Below the pieces are notes generated by a model. It was given only the letters and a program-made list of their open reading frames with translations, was not told where the DNA came from and did not search any database. From Saprospiraceae bacterium (GTDB lineage Bacteria > Bacteroidota > Bacteroidia > Chitinophagales > Saprospiraceae), in NCBI GenBank assembly GCA_021739645.1, contig JAIPBL010000020.1, forward strand, positions 1-64,000: a stretch of DNA of 64,000 nt, given 5' to 3'. A program made the position numbers and the translations under genes. Positions 15,246 through 25,300 of this stretch are shown piece by piece; position 1 is the first letter of the stretch; each line of letters begins with the position of its first letter.

Positions 15246-17156
15246 ATGTCGTCAAAGAAAAACAGACAGAATCAACCATCTTCCCCAAAACTCAAGTCGG
15301 TAAGCACCAACAAGCAGCCTCGCCTCTTGCCTTGGGCGCTTGGCATTGCAGCGCTTGGCTTTATACTTTACCTCAACACGGTAAGCTACGACTACGTCCT
15401 CGATGACTTCTCTATCATCAAGGAGAACTTCGTGACAAAACGGGGCTTCGAGGGCATCCCTGATCTCTGGAAATACCACAGCCGCCACGGTTATTGGAAC
15501 AGTCCCGGTGAGTTGTACCGGCCTATTCCGATGACGATGTTTGCCATCGAGTGGGCGATAGCACCTGATAAGCCCAGCTTCAGCCATTTCATGAACATTC
15601 TGTTTTACGCCCTGAGCGGGGCATTGCTTTTCGTCACCCTCGCCTGTTGGATGCGGGAATACAACCTGTTGCTTCCATTGCTTGCCACGCTGTTTTTCAT
15701 GGCGCACCCGGTACATGTGGAGGTGGTGGCCAACATCAAAAGCCGGGATGAAATCGTGATGTTCGGCTTCGCAACACTGGCGCTTTTCTTTTTGCACAAA
15801 TATCTGACGACCAACAAATTAGGGATGATGTTTGCCTCGTTGGGGAGTTATACGCTGGCGCTTTTCAGCAAGGAAAACGCCGTGACCTTCGTGGCCATCG
15901 TGCCGCTGATGATGTACTTTTTTACGAAAAACAATTTCAAAAAAATCGTGCTCACCACGCTGCCGTACCTGCTGCCAGCCATTCTTTTTATCCTCGTGCG
16001 AAAAGCCGTCATCGGTTCGCTAACCAACCCTGGCGAGACCTATTCACTCGACAACATCCTCGTGGCAGCGAAAGGCGGGGCCTACTACGCCAATGCCTTT
16101 TTATTGCTCGGCAAATACCTGTGGTCGCTGCTCGTGCCGTATCCGCTTTGCTCCGATTTCGGTTTCAACCAGATACCGCTCACCACTTGGGGCGACTGGC
16201 GGGTGCTGCTTTCGCTTTTGGTGTGGTTTGGCATGGGCGCTTATGCGGTTTTGGGGCTTCGCAAACGGAGCCTCTGGTCGTTCGCCATCCTGTTCTTTTT
16301 CATCAATTTCAGTATTTTCACCAACCTCTTCGTCACCATCGGCACGAGCTACGGCGACCGCCTGCTCTACTCCGCATCGCCCGGTTTTGGGCTGGCCTTG
16401 GCGCTGATTTTGACCAAAATTTTCAAGGTGAATTGGACGGCAACTACACCCGCCGGGACAAGTATTTTGGGTAAAAACACGGGGTTGCTGGCCGTGGCAG
16501 GTGTTGTTTTGTTTACCTATTCCGTGCTCACTTTCAGTCGCAACATGGCCTGGAAGGACAGCTACACCCTCTATGAAACGGACATTGAGACCTCCCCAAA
16601 CAGCGCCAAACTGAACTTCCACTACGCCCTCGAAATCGTACAAAAAGGACTGAAATCCACCAACCCAACCGAGCAAAAAGCCTATTACGGCCATGCGAGG
16701 AAACGCTTGGAACACGCCATCGAGGTGTTTCCCGGCTACCACGACGCCTACTCCCAACTTGGCCTCACCTACTACCGGGATAAGAACTACGAAAAGGCGA
16801 TGGAGAACTACAACCTGGCCCTAAAATACAAGCCGAACTTCCCGCTCGTGTACAGCAATATGGGCATCATTTTCTTTGAAAGTGGCCAATTGGACAAGGC
16901 CAAAGAGGTCTATGAAAAAGCGGTGCAGTACGACCCACGCATGGTGGATGCGCTCCGAAATCTCGGTGCCGTGAACGCCATGCAGAAGAACTTTCCAGAA
17001 GCCATCAAATGGTTCAAGCAGGGGCTGGAATATGACCCGGAGAATCCTACACTGAACTTTTACCTCGGCTCGGCTTACAAGGACAGTGGGCAGGAGGCGT
17101 TGGGGCAGCCGTTTTTTGAGAAGGCTTATCGGTTGGATCCGAGTTTGAAGAAGTGA
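15246..17156 (+). CDS. TMTC-like membrane protein with C-terminal TPR repeats
   Basis: 636 residues from ATG 15246 (MSSKKNRQN), preceded by a TACATTTG word at 15215. About 10-12 hydrophobic helices span residues 30-450, starting LPWALGIAALGFILYLNTVS; the first loop carries YDYVLDDFSII, the acidic pair expected of GT-C-fold transferases. TPR units follow (about 475-636; YSQLGLTYYRDKNYEKAMENYNLAL and two to three more). The layout matches TMTC/DUF1736 proteins, in eukaryotes O-mannosyltransferases; bacterial members are uncharacterised. A role in glycosylating exported proteins is plausible in a T9SS organism but is inference. It converges on the next small gene with a 6-nt gap. Confidence 0.85.
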   Translation: MSSKKNRQNQPSSPKLKSVSTNKQPRLLPWALGIAALGFILYLNTVSYDYVLDDFSIIKENFVTKRGFEGIPDLWKYHSRHGYWNSPGELYRPIPMTMFAIEWAIAPDKPSFSHFMNILFYALSGALLFVTLACWMREYNLLLPLLATLFFMAHPVHVEVVANIKSRDEIVMFGFATLALFFLHKYLTTNKLGMMFASLGSYTLALFSKENAVTFVAIVPLMMYFFTKNNFKKIVLTTLPYLLPAILFILVRKAVIGSLTNPGETYSLDNILVAAKGGAYYANAFLLLGKYLWSLLVPYPLCSDFGFNQIPLTTWGDWRVLLSLLVWFGMGAYAVLGLRKRSLWSFAILFFFINFSIFTNLFVTIGTSYGDRLLYSASPGFGLALALILTKIFKVNWTATTPAGTSILGKNTGLLAVAGVVLFTYSVLTFSRNMAWKDSYTLYETDIETSPNSAKLNFHYALEIVQKGLKSTNPTEQKAYYGHARKRLEHAIEVFPGYHDAYSQLGLTYYRDKNYEKAMENYNLALKYKPNFPLVYSNMGIIFFESGQLDKAKEVYEKAVQYDPRMVDALRNLGAVNAMQKNFPEAIKWFKQGLEYDPENPTLNFYLGSAYKDSGQEALGQPFFEKAYRLDPSLKK

Positions 17157-17162
17157 TTTTTT

Positions 17163-17435
17163 TCATAAAAACGCTCGCACCAACACCTCCCACTCCGCCT
17201 CCAAACTCCCAGTAAACACAGGCCTCCCCGCCTGCCGATACCAGTAGCTAGCGTTAAAAGCATCGCCTTCCTTGCGGTGCAAATAGGCGTGAATCCAAGC
17301 GCCGTCACGAGTGTGGATTTCTTGGGCGATGTTATGGGCGGCTTCCCAGTCGCCATGGGCGTCGTGCCAGAGGGCGGCGAGTAAAGGATTGCCAAAAGGC
17401 GGGGTGGGGGAGGATTTGAAGGTGTCGAAGTTCAT
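17163..17435 (-). CDS. Conserved small protein (90 aa), intact copy
   Basis: MNFDTFKSSPTPPFGNPLLA opens a 90-residue protein with ALWHDAHGDWEAAHNIAQ, GAWIHAYLHRKEGDAFNASY and WYRQAGRP. This His/Trp-rich pattern is shared by a widespread family of small cytosolic proteins of unknown function (recalled, not searched). The HDAHGDW and HAYLHRKEGD motifs suggest a metal- or sugar-binding helical protein. A decayed copy of its first third lies about 1 kb away at 18337-18436, on the far side of the HNH cassette. Confidence 0.85.
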   Translation of the reverse strand: MNFDTFKSSPTPPFGNPLLAALWHDAHGDWEAAHNIAQEIHTRDGAWIHAYLHRKEGDAFNASYWYRQAGRPVFTGSLEAEWEVLVRAFL

Positions 17436-17471
17436 GACAACAATAAGCGTGGTCCAGTTTTGGGCAAACTG

Positions 17472-17900
17472 TCATTGTTTTGGAGGATGAACCCCAAAAC
17501 TCCGCAAAGCAGCCCGTAAATTGATAGCCGCCTCCCTGTTCATTTTCAGGCAATTGACTGTTGCCCGACCGATAGGCGTGATACCGATAATGAGGGTAAA
17601 ATCATCACTCCAAACAAAATTTTCACTCCATGCTTGGGTGCGAGGATTAAACAAGGAAACTAACATTCCTGTCAAAGGGTCAAGTGACTCGGTTTTGTCA
17701 AGTTTGCTCCCGTTGCAGAATTGACAGGCATTGGCGAGGTTAGTTTCTTCGTCGTTGCCACCTTTTGATATCGGGATGATGTGTTCAACTGGAAATTGGT
17801 GAAAGGAATAACCTCCAAGTGCTTGGCAGTATTCACAGTTGTTGTTTGCCCGTAATTTGACAAGGCGTCGCAATTCGGCGGATATGTAGTTAGTCGGCAT
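17472..17900 (-). CDS. HNH endonuclease family protein
   Basis: 142 residues from ATG 17900. CEYCQ (zinc pair), VEHIIPISKGGNDEETNLANACQFCN (HNH: His-His-Ile, Asn, second CxxC), then LFNPRTQAW and IGRATVNCLKMN. The C-terminal 'LFNPR...W..F...GRATV..L.MN' pattern matches a stand-alone HNH group common in Cyanobacteria and Bacteroidota. It probably nicks or cuts DNA; the target is unknown. Its ATG lies 11 nt inside the end of the upstream gene in another frame, so the two are translationally coupled. Confidence 0.9.
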   Translation of the reverse strand: MPTNYISAELRRLVKLRANNNCEYCQALGGYSFHQFPVEHIIPISKGGNDEETNLANACQFCNGSKLDKTESLDPLTGMLVSLFNPRTQAWSENFVWSDDFTLIIGITPIGRATVNCLKMNREAAINLRAALRSFGVHPPKQ

Positions 17901-18291
17901 GGTCAGGGGCTTGGATGCCAAGCTGTGCGGCTATTTGTGGGAGGGAAACGCCCCGGAGTTGAGCCAATTCGCCCAATAGATTGATGCGGTGCAAACGCAT
18001 TCTTTCTTCTTCCGCTACCAATTGAAACCAAGTTTCCCGTTCGGCAGGGGACAAGTCTCCAGCCTGCATTTTTTCGCTGAGCGCCCGAAACTTGAGCCAA
18101 TGTGCCTCTGGAAGGGCACATTCTTCGTTTAGCCGCTGCAGCAACGTTTTTTCTTTTGACTTTACATCTTTCGTCCGGCGACGGGTCAGCGTTCCTTTGA
18201 TTTCACGCAGGAACTCCTCCAATTCTTGGGTACCAAGTTGCGACAACATTGATTTCAGGTCAATTTCCGCTTGGATTTGTACTTTTTGCAT
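17890..18291 (-). CDS. Partner protein of the HNH endonuclease cassette
   Basis: 133 residues from ATG 18291, mostly helical: LSQLGTQELEEFLREIK, a basic turn TRRRTKDVKSKEK, LSPAERETWFQLVAEEERMRL, and ELAQLRGVSLPQIAAQLGI. The same pattern (LEEL..., LT.EE..L..L, ARLRGVSL..LM..LGI) precedes the same HNH type in many genomes, so this is a recurrent two-gene cassette; the partner's function is unknown. It could regulate or recruit the nuclease. The two coding regions overlap by 11 nt. Confidence 0.8.
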   Translation of the reverse strand: MQKVQIQAEIDLKSMLSQLGTQELEEFLREIKGTLTRRRTKDVKSKEKTLLQRLNEECALPEAHWLKFRALSEKMQAGDLSPAERETWFQLVAEEERMRLHRINLLGELAQLRGVSLPQIAAQLGIQAPDHAD

Positions 18292-18336
18292 GGACTGTAT
18301 TTTTTACAAAGATAATTCAAAACAAAGAAATTTGGT

Positions 18337-18436
18337 GGGCGGCTTCCCAGTCGCATTTTTCGTCGTGTTAGAGGGAGGTGAAAAGAATATTGCCAAAAAT
18401 TGAGGTGGGGTTGGCTTTGAAGGCGTCTAATATCAT
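18337..18436 (-). pseudogene. Decayed 5' fragment of the 90-aa gene
   Basis: On the minus strand, ATG 18436 opens MILDAFKANPTSIFGNILFT-SL, a stop, then HDEKCDWEAAH, matching MNFDTFKSSPTPPFGNPLLA-AL and HDAHGDWEAAH of the intact gene at 17435. DNA alignment is collinear over the whole 100 bp, with an identical 17-bp stretch GGGCGGCTTCCCAGTCG at the shared break. A premature TAA and an abrupt end make it a relic. Confidence 0.85.
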
Positions 18437-18454
18437 ACGCTCTTATTAAATAAA

Positions 18455-19171
18455 CTATTTTGAGGCAAGTCCTTTTGTCATATTGAATCTGGCTAAACTA
18501 TTCCTTACTAATTTACGAAGAGGGAAATTAGCAGGGTCGCAGAATGCTTCAAAGGCAATATTTATAGGAAAAATCCAATTGTCCCTAAAATACCAACTTA
18601 TTTCCTTGAAGATAGAAGGCAAATCGCCTTGTTCCCATGGTTTCCATTTTCCATCTATTTTTTTTCTGATTACCTCGCCAACGTAGGCGATTATGCCGTC
18701 TAGCAAAATATCTTCTTTATCTTCAACACCAACGTCTAAGGCTTTATTTGTGATAATATCAAGTGAATTTAAGGAATAATCCAATTCGATTTTTGGTACA
18801 TTTAATACTACTCCTAATTGCTCTTGAGCCTCTTCAATGTGCTCAATTAAGTTTTGTTTAAACTTTGAATAATACAAAAACCAATGCAGAGAACTTCCCA
18901 ACCCCAGTTCATGGTATCGCCTTTTGGTTTTCATAGATAAATACCACTGTTCGAAGACTTCTTTTGAATAAATATCAGACTTGTCAGGATAGCCAAAATC
19001 GCCATGTACATAAAGAATATTGCCATCTGGTAAATAATAAACCTCATTTTTTTGAAAGTCCACCCAGTTGAAAACACTACTTTTTATTGGGTCAAACGTT
19101 GACTCTCTTTGGGTAATTTCCCGTGTTTCCTTTTTGGTCAGTCTTCTTTTGTTTAGCCTTTTTGGTTCCAT
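18455..19171 (-). CDS. Unknown protein, AT-rich, possibly acquired
   Basis: 238 residues from ATG 19171 (MEPKRLNKRRLTKKETREIT). Very basic first 20 residues, then a soluble mixed alpha/beta protein: YYLPDGNILYVHGDFGYPDK, LGLGSSLHWFLYYSKFKQNL, and DGIIAYVGEVIRKKIDGKWKPW. The last phrase recalls small immunity/DUF families with an 'AYxGE...GKW' core, but I cannot name a family. The sequence is visibly more AT-rich than its neighbours, suggesting transfer, and it lies beside the HNH cassette. No signal peptide, no catalytic motif. Confidence 0.6.
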   Translation of the reverse strand: MEPKRLNKRRLTKKETREITQRESTFDPIKSSVFNWVDFQKNEVYYLPDGNILYVHGDFGYPDKSDIYSKEVFEQWYLSMKTKRRYHELGLGSSLHWFLYYSKFKQNLIEHIEEAQEQLGVVLNVPKIELDYSLNSLDIITNKALDVGVEDKEDILLDGIIAYVGEVIRKKIDGKWKPWEQGDLPSIFKEISWYFRDNWIFPINIAFEAFCDPANFPLRKLVRNSLARFNMTKGLASK

Positions 19172-19189
19172 TTTGTATCCAAACAATAA

Positions 19190-19226
19190 AAGCCAACAGC
19201 GAGTTAAATACCCCCGCTGTTGGCTT
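19190..19226 (-). terminator. Intrinsic terminator of the formate-THF ligase gene
   Basis: AAGCCAACAGCG (19190-19201) and its perfect reverse complement (19215-19226) form a 12-bp stem with a 13-nt loop. Read on the minus strand it is followed by TTATTGTTT and lies just after the ligase stop. Confidence 0.85.
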
Positions 19227-19232
19227 ACACGA

Positions 19233-20900
19233 TTAAAACAACCCACTTATATTCCCATCCGCATCAATATCAATATTCTCCGCAGCGGGATTATCCGGCA
19301 AGCCGGGCATCCGCATCATCTCCCCGGTGATGGGCACGACGAAGTTGGCACCTGCCGCAATCTCGATTTCCCGGACGGTGATGGTGAACCCACTCGGGCG
19401 ACCAATCAACGCAGGGTTATCTGACAACGACTTCTGTGTTTTTGCGATGCAAACGGCAGCGCCGTCCAAGCCCAGTTTTGTGATGCGTTTGAGGTGGATT
19501 TTAGCTTCAGCGGAATACTCCACGTTGGCAGCGCCATAAACCTTCGTGGCGATGGTTTCGATTTTTTTCTCAATCGACCAAGCCCAGTCGTAAAGCGGGG
19601 TAAACTTGCTGGTGGAGCTTTCAGCAGCTTCGGCAACGGCATTGGCGAGTTCGATGGCACCTTCGCCGCCTTTTGCCCAGACCTCAGCGACCACGGCCTT
19701 GAAGCCCATTTTCTCGCAGCGGTTTTTCACCAAAGCAATCTCCTCATCGGTGTCTGTCGTGAATTTGTTGATGGCGACTACGGCTGGAATGCCGTAGAGA
19801 CGGGTGTTTTCGAGGTGTTTTTCCAAATTAACTAAGCCTTTCTCAACGGCCTCCGGGTTCGGCACGGTGAGCTGCTTCAGGTCGCCGCCGCCGTGGTATT
19901 TCAGTGCCCGGATGGTGGCCACGATGCACATCGCCTTGGGAGCCAAACCGGCACTCTGGCATTTGATGTCCATGAATTTTTCAGCACCGAGGTCGGAACC
20001 AAAGCCCGCTTCCGTCACCACCCAATCAGCCAGCGATAGGCCGGTTTTCGTGGCAATGACCGTGTTCGTCCCCTGTGCGATATTGGCGAATGGCCCACCG
20101 TGGATGATGGCCGGGTAGCCCTCCAGCGTCTGCACAAGATTCGGCTGGATGGCGTCTTTGAGCAGGGCGGCCATGGCACCTTGTGCCTTCAAGTCCCTGG
20201 CGTAAATCGGTTGGCGAGTCATCGTGTAACCCACGAAGATGTTGCCGAGGCGGTGCTTGAGGTCTTCGATGTCGTTGGAGAGGCAAAGGATGGCCATCAC
20301 CTCCGAGGCCACTGCAATGTCGAAGCCGGTTTCCCGTGGGATGCCGTTGCCAGTCCCGCCGAGTCCGATGATGATTTTGCGGAGCGAGCGGTCGTTCATG
20401 TCCATGACCCGCTTCCAAAAAATCTGGCGAGGGTCGAGGCCGAGGCTTACTTTTTTGCTCTGCAAATTATTGTCGATGAGTGCGGAGAGCAGGTTGTGCG
20501 CCTTTTCCACGGCGGCGAGGTCGCCCGTGAAGTGCAGGTTGATGTCCTCCATCGGCAAAACTTGGGAGTAGCCGCCGCCCGTTGCACCGCCTTTTATCCC
20601 AAAAACAGGGCCGAGGGATGGCTCCCGCAATACGACGCAGGTCTTGCGCCCGGTGCGGTTCAGTCCTTGCGAAAGCCCAATGCTGACGGTCGTTTTGCCC
20701 TCGCCCGCCGGGGTGGGGGAGATGGCCGTCACGAGTATCAGGTTGCTTTTTTTGATTTTTTCCTCGTCAATCAAGGTGAGCGGGAGCTTTGCCTTGTATT
20801 TCCCGTAGAGGTTGAGGTCGTCGTGGGAGATGCCCAGTTGGTCGGCTACGTGCTGAACGGGCTTCAGCACGATCGTCCTTGCGATATCAAGGTCAGTCAT
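19233..20900 (-). CDS. fhs: Formate-tetrahydrofolate ligase
   Basis: 555 residues from ATG 20900 (MTDLDIARTIVLKPVQHVAD), the usual length; the longer frame adds only non-conserved residues. The ATP-binding loop is TPAGEGKTTVSIGL (about 65-78). EPSLGPVFGIKGGATGGGYS (folate/formyl site), GRDLK-type and GFGSDLGAEKFMDIKC segments, and PSGFTITVREIEIAAGANFV near the C-terminus are all typical. It makes 10-formyl-THF from formate and ATP in one-carbon metabolism. Single gene with its own terminator. Confidence 0.96.
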   Translation of the reverse strand: MTDLDIARTIVLKPVQHVADQLGISHDDLNLYGKYKAKLPLTLIDEEKIKKSNLILVTAISPTPAGEGKTTVSIGLSQGLNRTGRKTCVVLREPSLGPVFGIKGGATGGGYSQVLPMEDINLHFTGDLAAVEKAHNLLSALIDNNLQSKKVSLGLDPRQIFWKRVMDMNDRSLRKIIIGLGGTGNGIPRETGFDIAVASEVMAILCLSNDIEDLKHRLGNIFVGYTMTRQPIYARDLKAQGAMAALLKDAIQPNLVQTLEGYPAIIHGGPFANIAQGTNTVIATKTGLSLADWVVTEAGFGSDLGAEKFMDIKCQSAGLAPKAMCIVATIRALKYHGGGDLKQLTVPNPEAVEKGLVNLEKHLENTRLYGIPAVVAINKFTTDTDEEIALVKNRCEKMGFKAVVAEVWAKGGEGAIELANAVAEAAESSTSKFTPLYDWAWSIEKKIETIATKVYGAANVEYSAEAKIHLKRITKLGLDGAAVCIAKTQKSLSDNPALIGRPSGFTITVREIEIAAGANFVVPITGEMMRMPGLPDNPAAENIDIDADGNISGLF

Positions 20901-21059
20901 AAGTTGGTTAGGTTGTTTTTGTTTTAAGAAATTAGCTGTCGGTGCCTCGTTTTGCGCCAACGAGGGGCTAATGTAGGGCGATTTTGATAAAATGAAAGAG
21001 AAGATTGCCGGATTTGTAACTTTCAAGCCCTTTCATATTAAGGTGGTAAAACACTGTCC

Positions 21060-22229
21060 ATGAAACCCGTTTTCCTTTTCCTTTTCTTTTTGGTTTTCGA
21101 AAAAATGTTTGCCCAAACCACCAATCTTGTTCTTAACCCCGGCTTCGAAAACCTCAAGTCAGACAAAAGCTACCCCGCCTGTTGCTACGGGGCCACAAGC
21201 AGCATTTTTGAAGATGCGCTGTCCGATTGGAGCACCTTCATCGATTGCACCCCCGACCTCATTGATTGGAAACCTACTGCCAAAGGCGACTGCTTTTTCC
21301 CACAACCACATTCTGGCGAAAAAGCCGTTGGGCTTATCACCTACCTGCCCGCTATTGACATGGGAAGAACCGAAGATTTCCATGAATTTATTCAGGGAAA
21401 ACTGAGCAAACCCCTCGAAAAAGGCAAGGAATATACCTTCTCCTGCTATGTCCAATTGGCGGAAGCAGTGGGTGAGCGGCATATCCGAACGCTCTACCAC
21501 ATGGTGAAAAACTTGGAGGTTATCCCTCTGGCTGCTGGAAGTTTGGGTGTTAGTTTTTCCGAAGGAAAAGAAAAATACATGGCCTTGGAGGTGGTGTTCC
21601 CGCAATTGGTTTGGTACGAGCCCATTGTCACACGGCAGGGTGAGTGGTTGCAAATTAGCCGGACTTTCAAGGCCGAGCGGCCCTACCAGTATTTCACCAT
21701 CGGCAATTTCACCACCGATAACAACACGGCAACTAACCTCCCCAACAACGAGGAAATCCAAAACTACAACCTTGAAACCAAGAACTGGCAGCTCAAAAAA
21801 CGTCGGGTCGGCTACTACCTTTTCGATGATTTTTGGATTGGAGCAGGTCCACCGCCAGCACCCATCAGCATCGCCGAAGACTTGAAACGGGACAATGCCT
21901 ACACCTTCAAAAACGTCAATTTTGAATCCGGCAAAGCAGATTTGCTTGCTGGCGCAATGCCAGAACTCGACGGCCTCCTCGATTTTTTGAAAACAAACCC
22001 CGAAGTAAAAGTGGAAATCGGTGGCCAAACGGACAATGTGGGCAACGAAGAAGCCAACCGTTTGCTCTCAGAAAAACGAGCTAAATCCGTCGCTAACTAC
22101 CTGATTTACAATGGAGTAACATCCAGTCGGGTCATTGCCAAAGGCTTTGGAGAAAGCAAGCCCGTCGCCAAAAACGATACTGAAAATGGACGGTTGAAAA
22201 ACCGCAGGGTCGAGTGCAAAATCAAATAG
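21060..22229 (+). CDS. OmpA-family outer-membrane/peptidoglycan-binding protein
   Basis: 389 residues from ATG 21060. Signal peptide MKPVFLFLFFLVFEKMFAQ, then a jelly-roll-like domain (about 20-270; LVLNPGFEN, GEKAVGLITY, YTFSCYVQLAE, YLFDDFWIG) typical of Bacteroidota envelope proteins. The OmpA C-terminal domain follows (about 285-389; FKNVNFESGKADLL, VEIGGQTDNVGNEEANRLLS, EKRAKSVANYLI, NRRVECKI), with the Asp and Arg that hold diaminopimelate. It probably ties the outer membrane to peptidoglycan. It converges on the giant protease gene across a terminator. Confidence 0.93.
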   Translation: MKPVFLFLFFLVFEKMFAQTTNLVLNPGFENLKSDKSYPACCYGATSSIFEDALSDWSTFIDCTPDLIDWKPTAKGDCFFPQPHSGEKAVGLITYLPAIDMGRTEDFHEFIQGKLSKPLEKGKEYTFSCYVQLAEAVGERHIRTLYHMVKNLEVIPLAAGSLGVSFSEGKEKYMALEVVFPQLVWYEPIVTRQGEWLQISRTFKAERPYQYFTIGNFTTDNNTATNLPNNEEIQNYNLETKNWQLKKRRVGYYLFDDFWIGAGPPPAPISIAEDLKRDNAYTFKNVNFESGKADLLAGAMPELDGLLDFLKTNPEVKVEIGGQTDNVGNEEANRLLSEKRAKSVANYLIYNGVTSSRVIAKGFGESKPVAKNDTENGRLKNRRVECKIK

Positions 22230-22258
22230 CCTTCATTTTTCCCACTCAATTGCGAAGC

Positions 22259-22299
22259 AAAAAAAAAACGGCAGCCGCCCCGCGTTGGGACAGCTGCCG
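22259..22299 (-). terminator. Rho-independent terminator of the giant M36 protease gene
   Basis: A stem CGGCAGC (22269-22275)/GCTGCCG (22293-22299) is followed on the minus strand by ten T residues (22268-22259). It lies 33 nt beyond the stop of the 7.6-kb gene and is placed for that gene. Confidence 0.9.
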
Positions 22300-22331
22300 C
22301 TCGAATTCAAGCCTGCTTTTCAGCCGCTTGC

Positions 22332-25300
22332 CTAATTCTTACTAATCACCAGCTTCTGTTCGTGGCGTTCGTTGCCCACTTTTACGCTGACGATGTACAG
22401 GCCATTGCTGATGTTGTTCAGGTCAATGCGCTCATTGAGGTAGCGCACTTTTCCGTACTCGTTGCGGAGCACCCGCTGGCCGAGGTTATTGTAAATTTCC
22501 AAAGTAACCGCTTGGTTCTCAGCTAGTTCTGCCAATTTGAACGTCACTTCCCTGCTGGCAGGGTTTGGAGACAGGCTGAACTCGATTGTTGTACCAAGGT
22601 TGGGCTTGCCAGTCGGCAACGACTTGTCGGTAACTTCGATGCCAGATGCGCCTGGGTTCGGGTCACAGTTCGGCTGTGAAGGCTGTCCGCCCCAGTTGCC
22701 GTTGACCGTTTCCAGTGCGTTGTACAATGCCGTGGCATACACCCCGGACTGTCCGACTGACAGGTTGAAGTTGCCGCCGAGGTATTTGTTTACCAAGTCA
22801 ATCAACCCACCCAACGTGTACGGGTAGAGGTGCTCGACGCCTTGCTGGTCAAATATGTGCAGCATACATGGGCCATTGACGCAGGTCACGATGTTCTGGT
22901 CGATTGGCATGCAACCCAAGCCTTGGTTGCGGATGCCCTGCATCGTCAAACCGTTGTACTCAACATTGTAACGCATGTTCAGCATGAAAGCAATGGCGTT
23001 TGTGGCCAAGCTGTTCTTCAAGCCCATGCCACCGGCGCCAGTAGGGTTGCAGCCTGTGCAGTTTGTCTGGTTGCATCCAGACAATTGGCCAGGGCCACCA
23101 ATGCCCGGCAACAGATTGGCGAGGCACTGGGCATCGGTCAGTGTCAGCGAGTTGATGCCACCTCCCACGGTGAGTGGGCCGTAGTTGTTGAGCAACGTTT
23201 GGATAACCTGAAGATTGATACCACTGTCGTATGGGTCTTCGCTTTGCATGCCCCAAGCCGTCTGTGAGAAGGTGTTGAGCGGCTGGCAGGCGCCTGAGTA
23301 AGTCACGGAGCAAAGCTCTGGGAACTCATTGCCGCACTGGTCGGCAATGCGGAAGTAGAAGGTTCGGCCAAACGTGTAGTTGCCGTCGCCGTCTGGGTCT
23401 TCGCAATTCCAAAGTGCTGACCAGCTATCAAGTGTCACTACAAGGTCATGACCACTGCATAGGTCGTAGAAGCCGCCAGCCACCAGCAGTTCCTTTACTT
23501 TTTGTGTAAAGTCGTAGGAACTTGGGCAAGGCACCTCGTCAATGCAGTTTAGATTGGTCACATCTACCGACGTTCCACCACCTATCGTTCCTCCGCCAGT
23601 ACCAGGGCAAACACCAACTGGTGGCTGGTCGTCATTGATATAGTAGATGAAGCTCCATGGATGGCTGTGGCCACCGCAGTCCGTATAAACATAAGTGTAA
23701 GTGCGAATACCGCTGCAGCCAGTTGCATTGATTTCTTCATAAACAACTGGGCCGGTAGCTACGATTTCCTGACCGCAAATGTCATAGATAGTTGGTGGAA
23801 TAGGTGGCTGTGCATAATCGAGGCAACCCACATAATCCGTTACATCTGGGTAAACATAGAAATCGGCAGTGTACAGGAAGTTGAAAGTCTTGCTCCAGAC
23901 GTGCGTATTGCCTTCGCAATCCGAGTAGGTCCAAGCATAGGTGCGGATGCCTTCGCAGCCACCATCTCCTGTTTGGCTGGTGATGACAGGACCTATTGCG
24001 TTCAGCAGATTGCCGCAGTTGTCGTAAACAACAGGTGGTACTGGCTGAGATGCATTCAGCGGGCATTCAACATCAATTGTTTCACTGGCTGGAACGCTGA
24101 AATCAAGATACTCGACAGTGTAAGTGTAATTCCACTGGTGCGAGTGCCCTGCACAATCAGTATAAGTCCAGGTGTACAGGCGGTGGCCTTCACAACCATC
24201 TTTCGCACTGACGAACGTCAACGCAGGAGTCAGTACTTCTCCGCAGTTGCTTGTTACCACTGGCGGAACAGGTGTGACATCCGTTTGGTCAGGACATGCT
24301 ACTGTACTTCCACCATCGGCAGGTAGGCCAAAGTCCAGCCGGACAACGGTGTAAACAAAGCTCCATTGAGCCGAGTTGCCTTCGCAGTCGGTGTAGGTCC
24401 AGGTGTACGTCCGAGTACCCTCACAAGTCAGTGGGTTCGGGTTGTTGGTAACAACCGGACCGGTTGGTGTCAGAATTTCACCACAATTGCTCATCACCTG
24501 TGGAGGTGTAGGCTGTGTGGCATTGGCAGGGCAGGCCACAGTGGCCGAACCGTTGGCTGGTACTGTGAACGGATTGCGTTCAACCGTGTACACAAAACTC
24601 CAAGGATGCGAGTTGCCCTCGCAGTCGGTGTAGGTCCAGGTGAACGTCCTCGTGCCCTCGCAAGTCAAGGGGTTTGGGTTGTTGGTGACAACCGGGCCAG
24701 TTGGAGTTATTGGCTCGCCACAGTCACTGTTGACCGTAGGTGGTGCAGGCGCAATGGCCAGTGCAGGGCAAGCTACCGTTGCCGAGCCGTTTGCCGGAAC
24801 GGAAAAGTCGTTTCGCTCGATGGTATATACAAAACTCCACGGATGGCTGTTGCCTTCGCAATCCGTGTACGTCCACTGGTAGGTCTTCGTGCCCTCACAG
24901 GTCAATGGATTCGGATTGAAGACGATGGCTGGGCCGGTTGGTGTGAGTACCTCTCCACAGTCGCTCATCACAACTGGAGGTGTTGGCTCTGTGGCCAATA
25001 CTGGGCAAGAAACGGTAGCTCCTCCATTTGCCGGAACGGAAAAGTCGTTTCGCTCAATGGTATAGACAAAGCTCCAGTTGCCAATGTTGCCTTCGCAATC
25101 TTGGTATCCAAATGTGAAAGTCTTCGTGCCCTCACAGGTAGGAAATCCAGATTCGATAACAGTAATTGGTTGCAAAACATTTCCACAGTTGTCAGTAATC
25201 ACAGGAGGTGTAGGCTGGACTGCCAATGCAGGGCAAGCAACTGTTGCCGAACCATCTGAGGGGACTGTAAATGGCTCCCGCTCAACTGTGTACACGAAGC

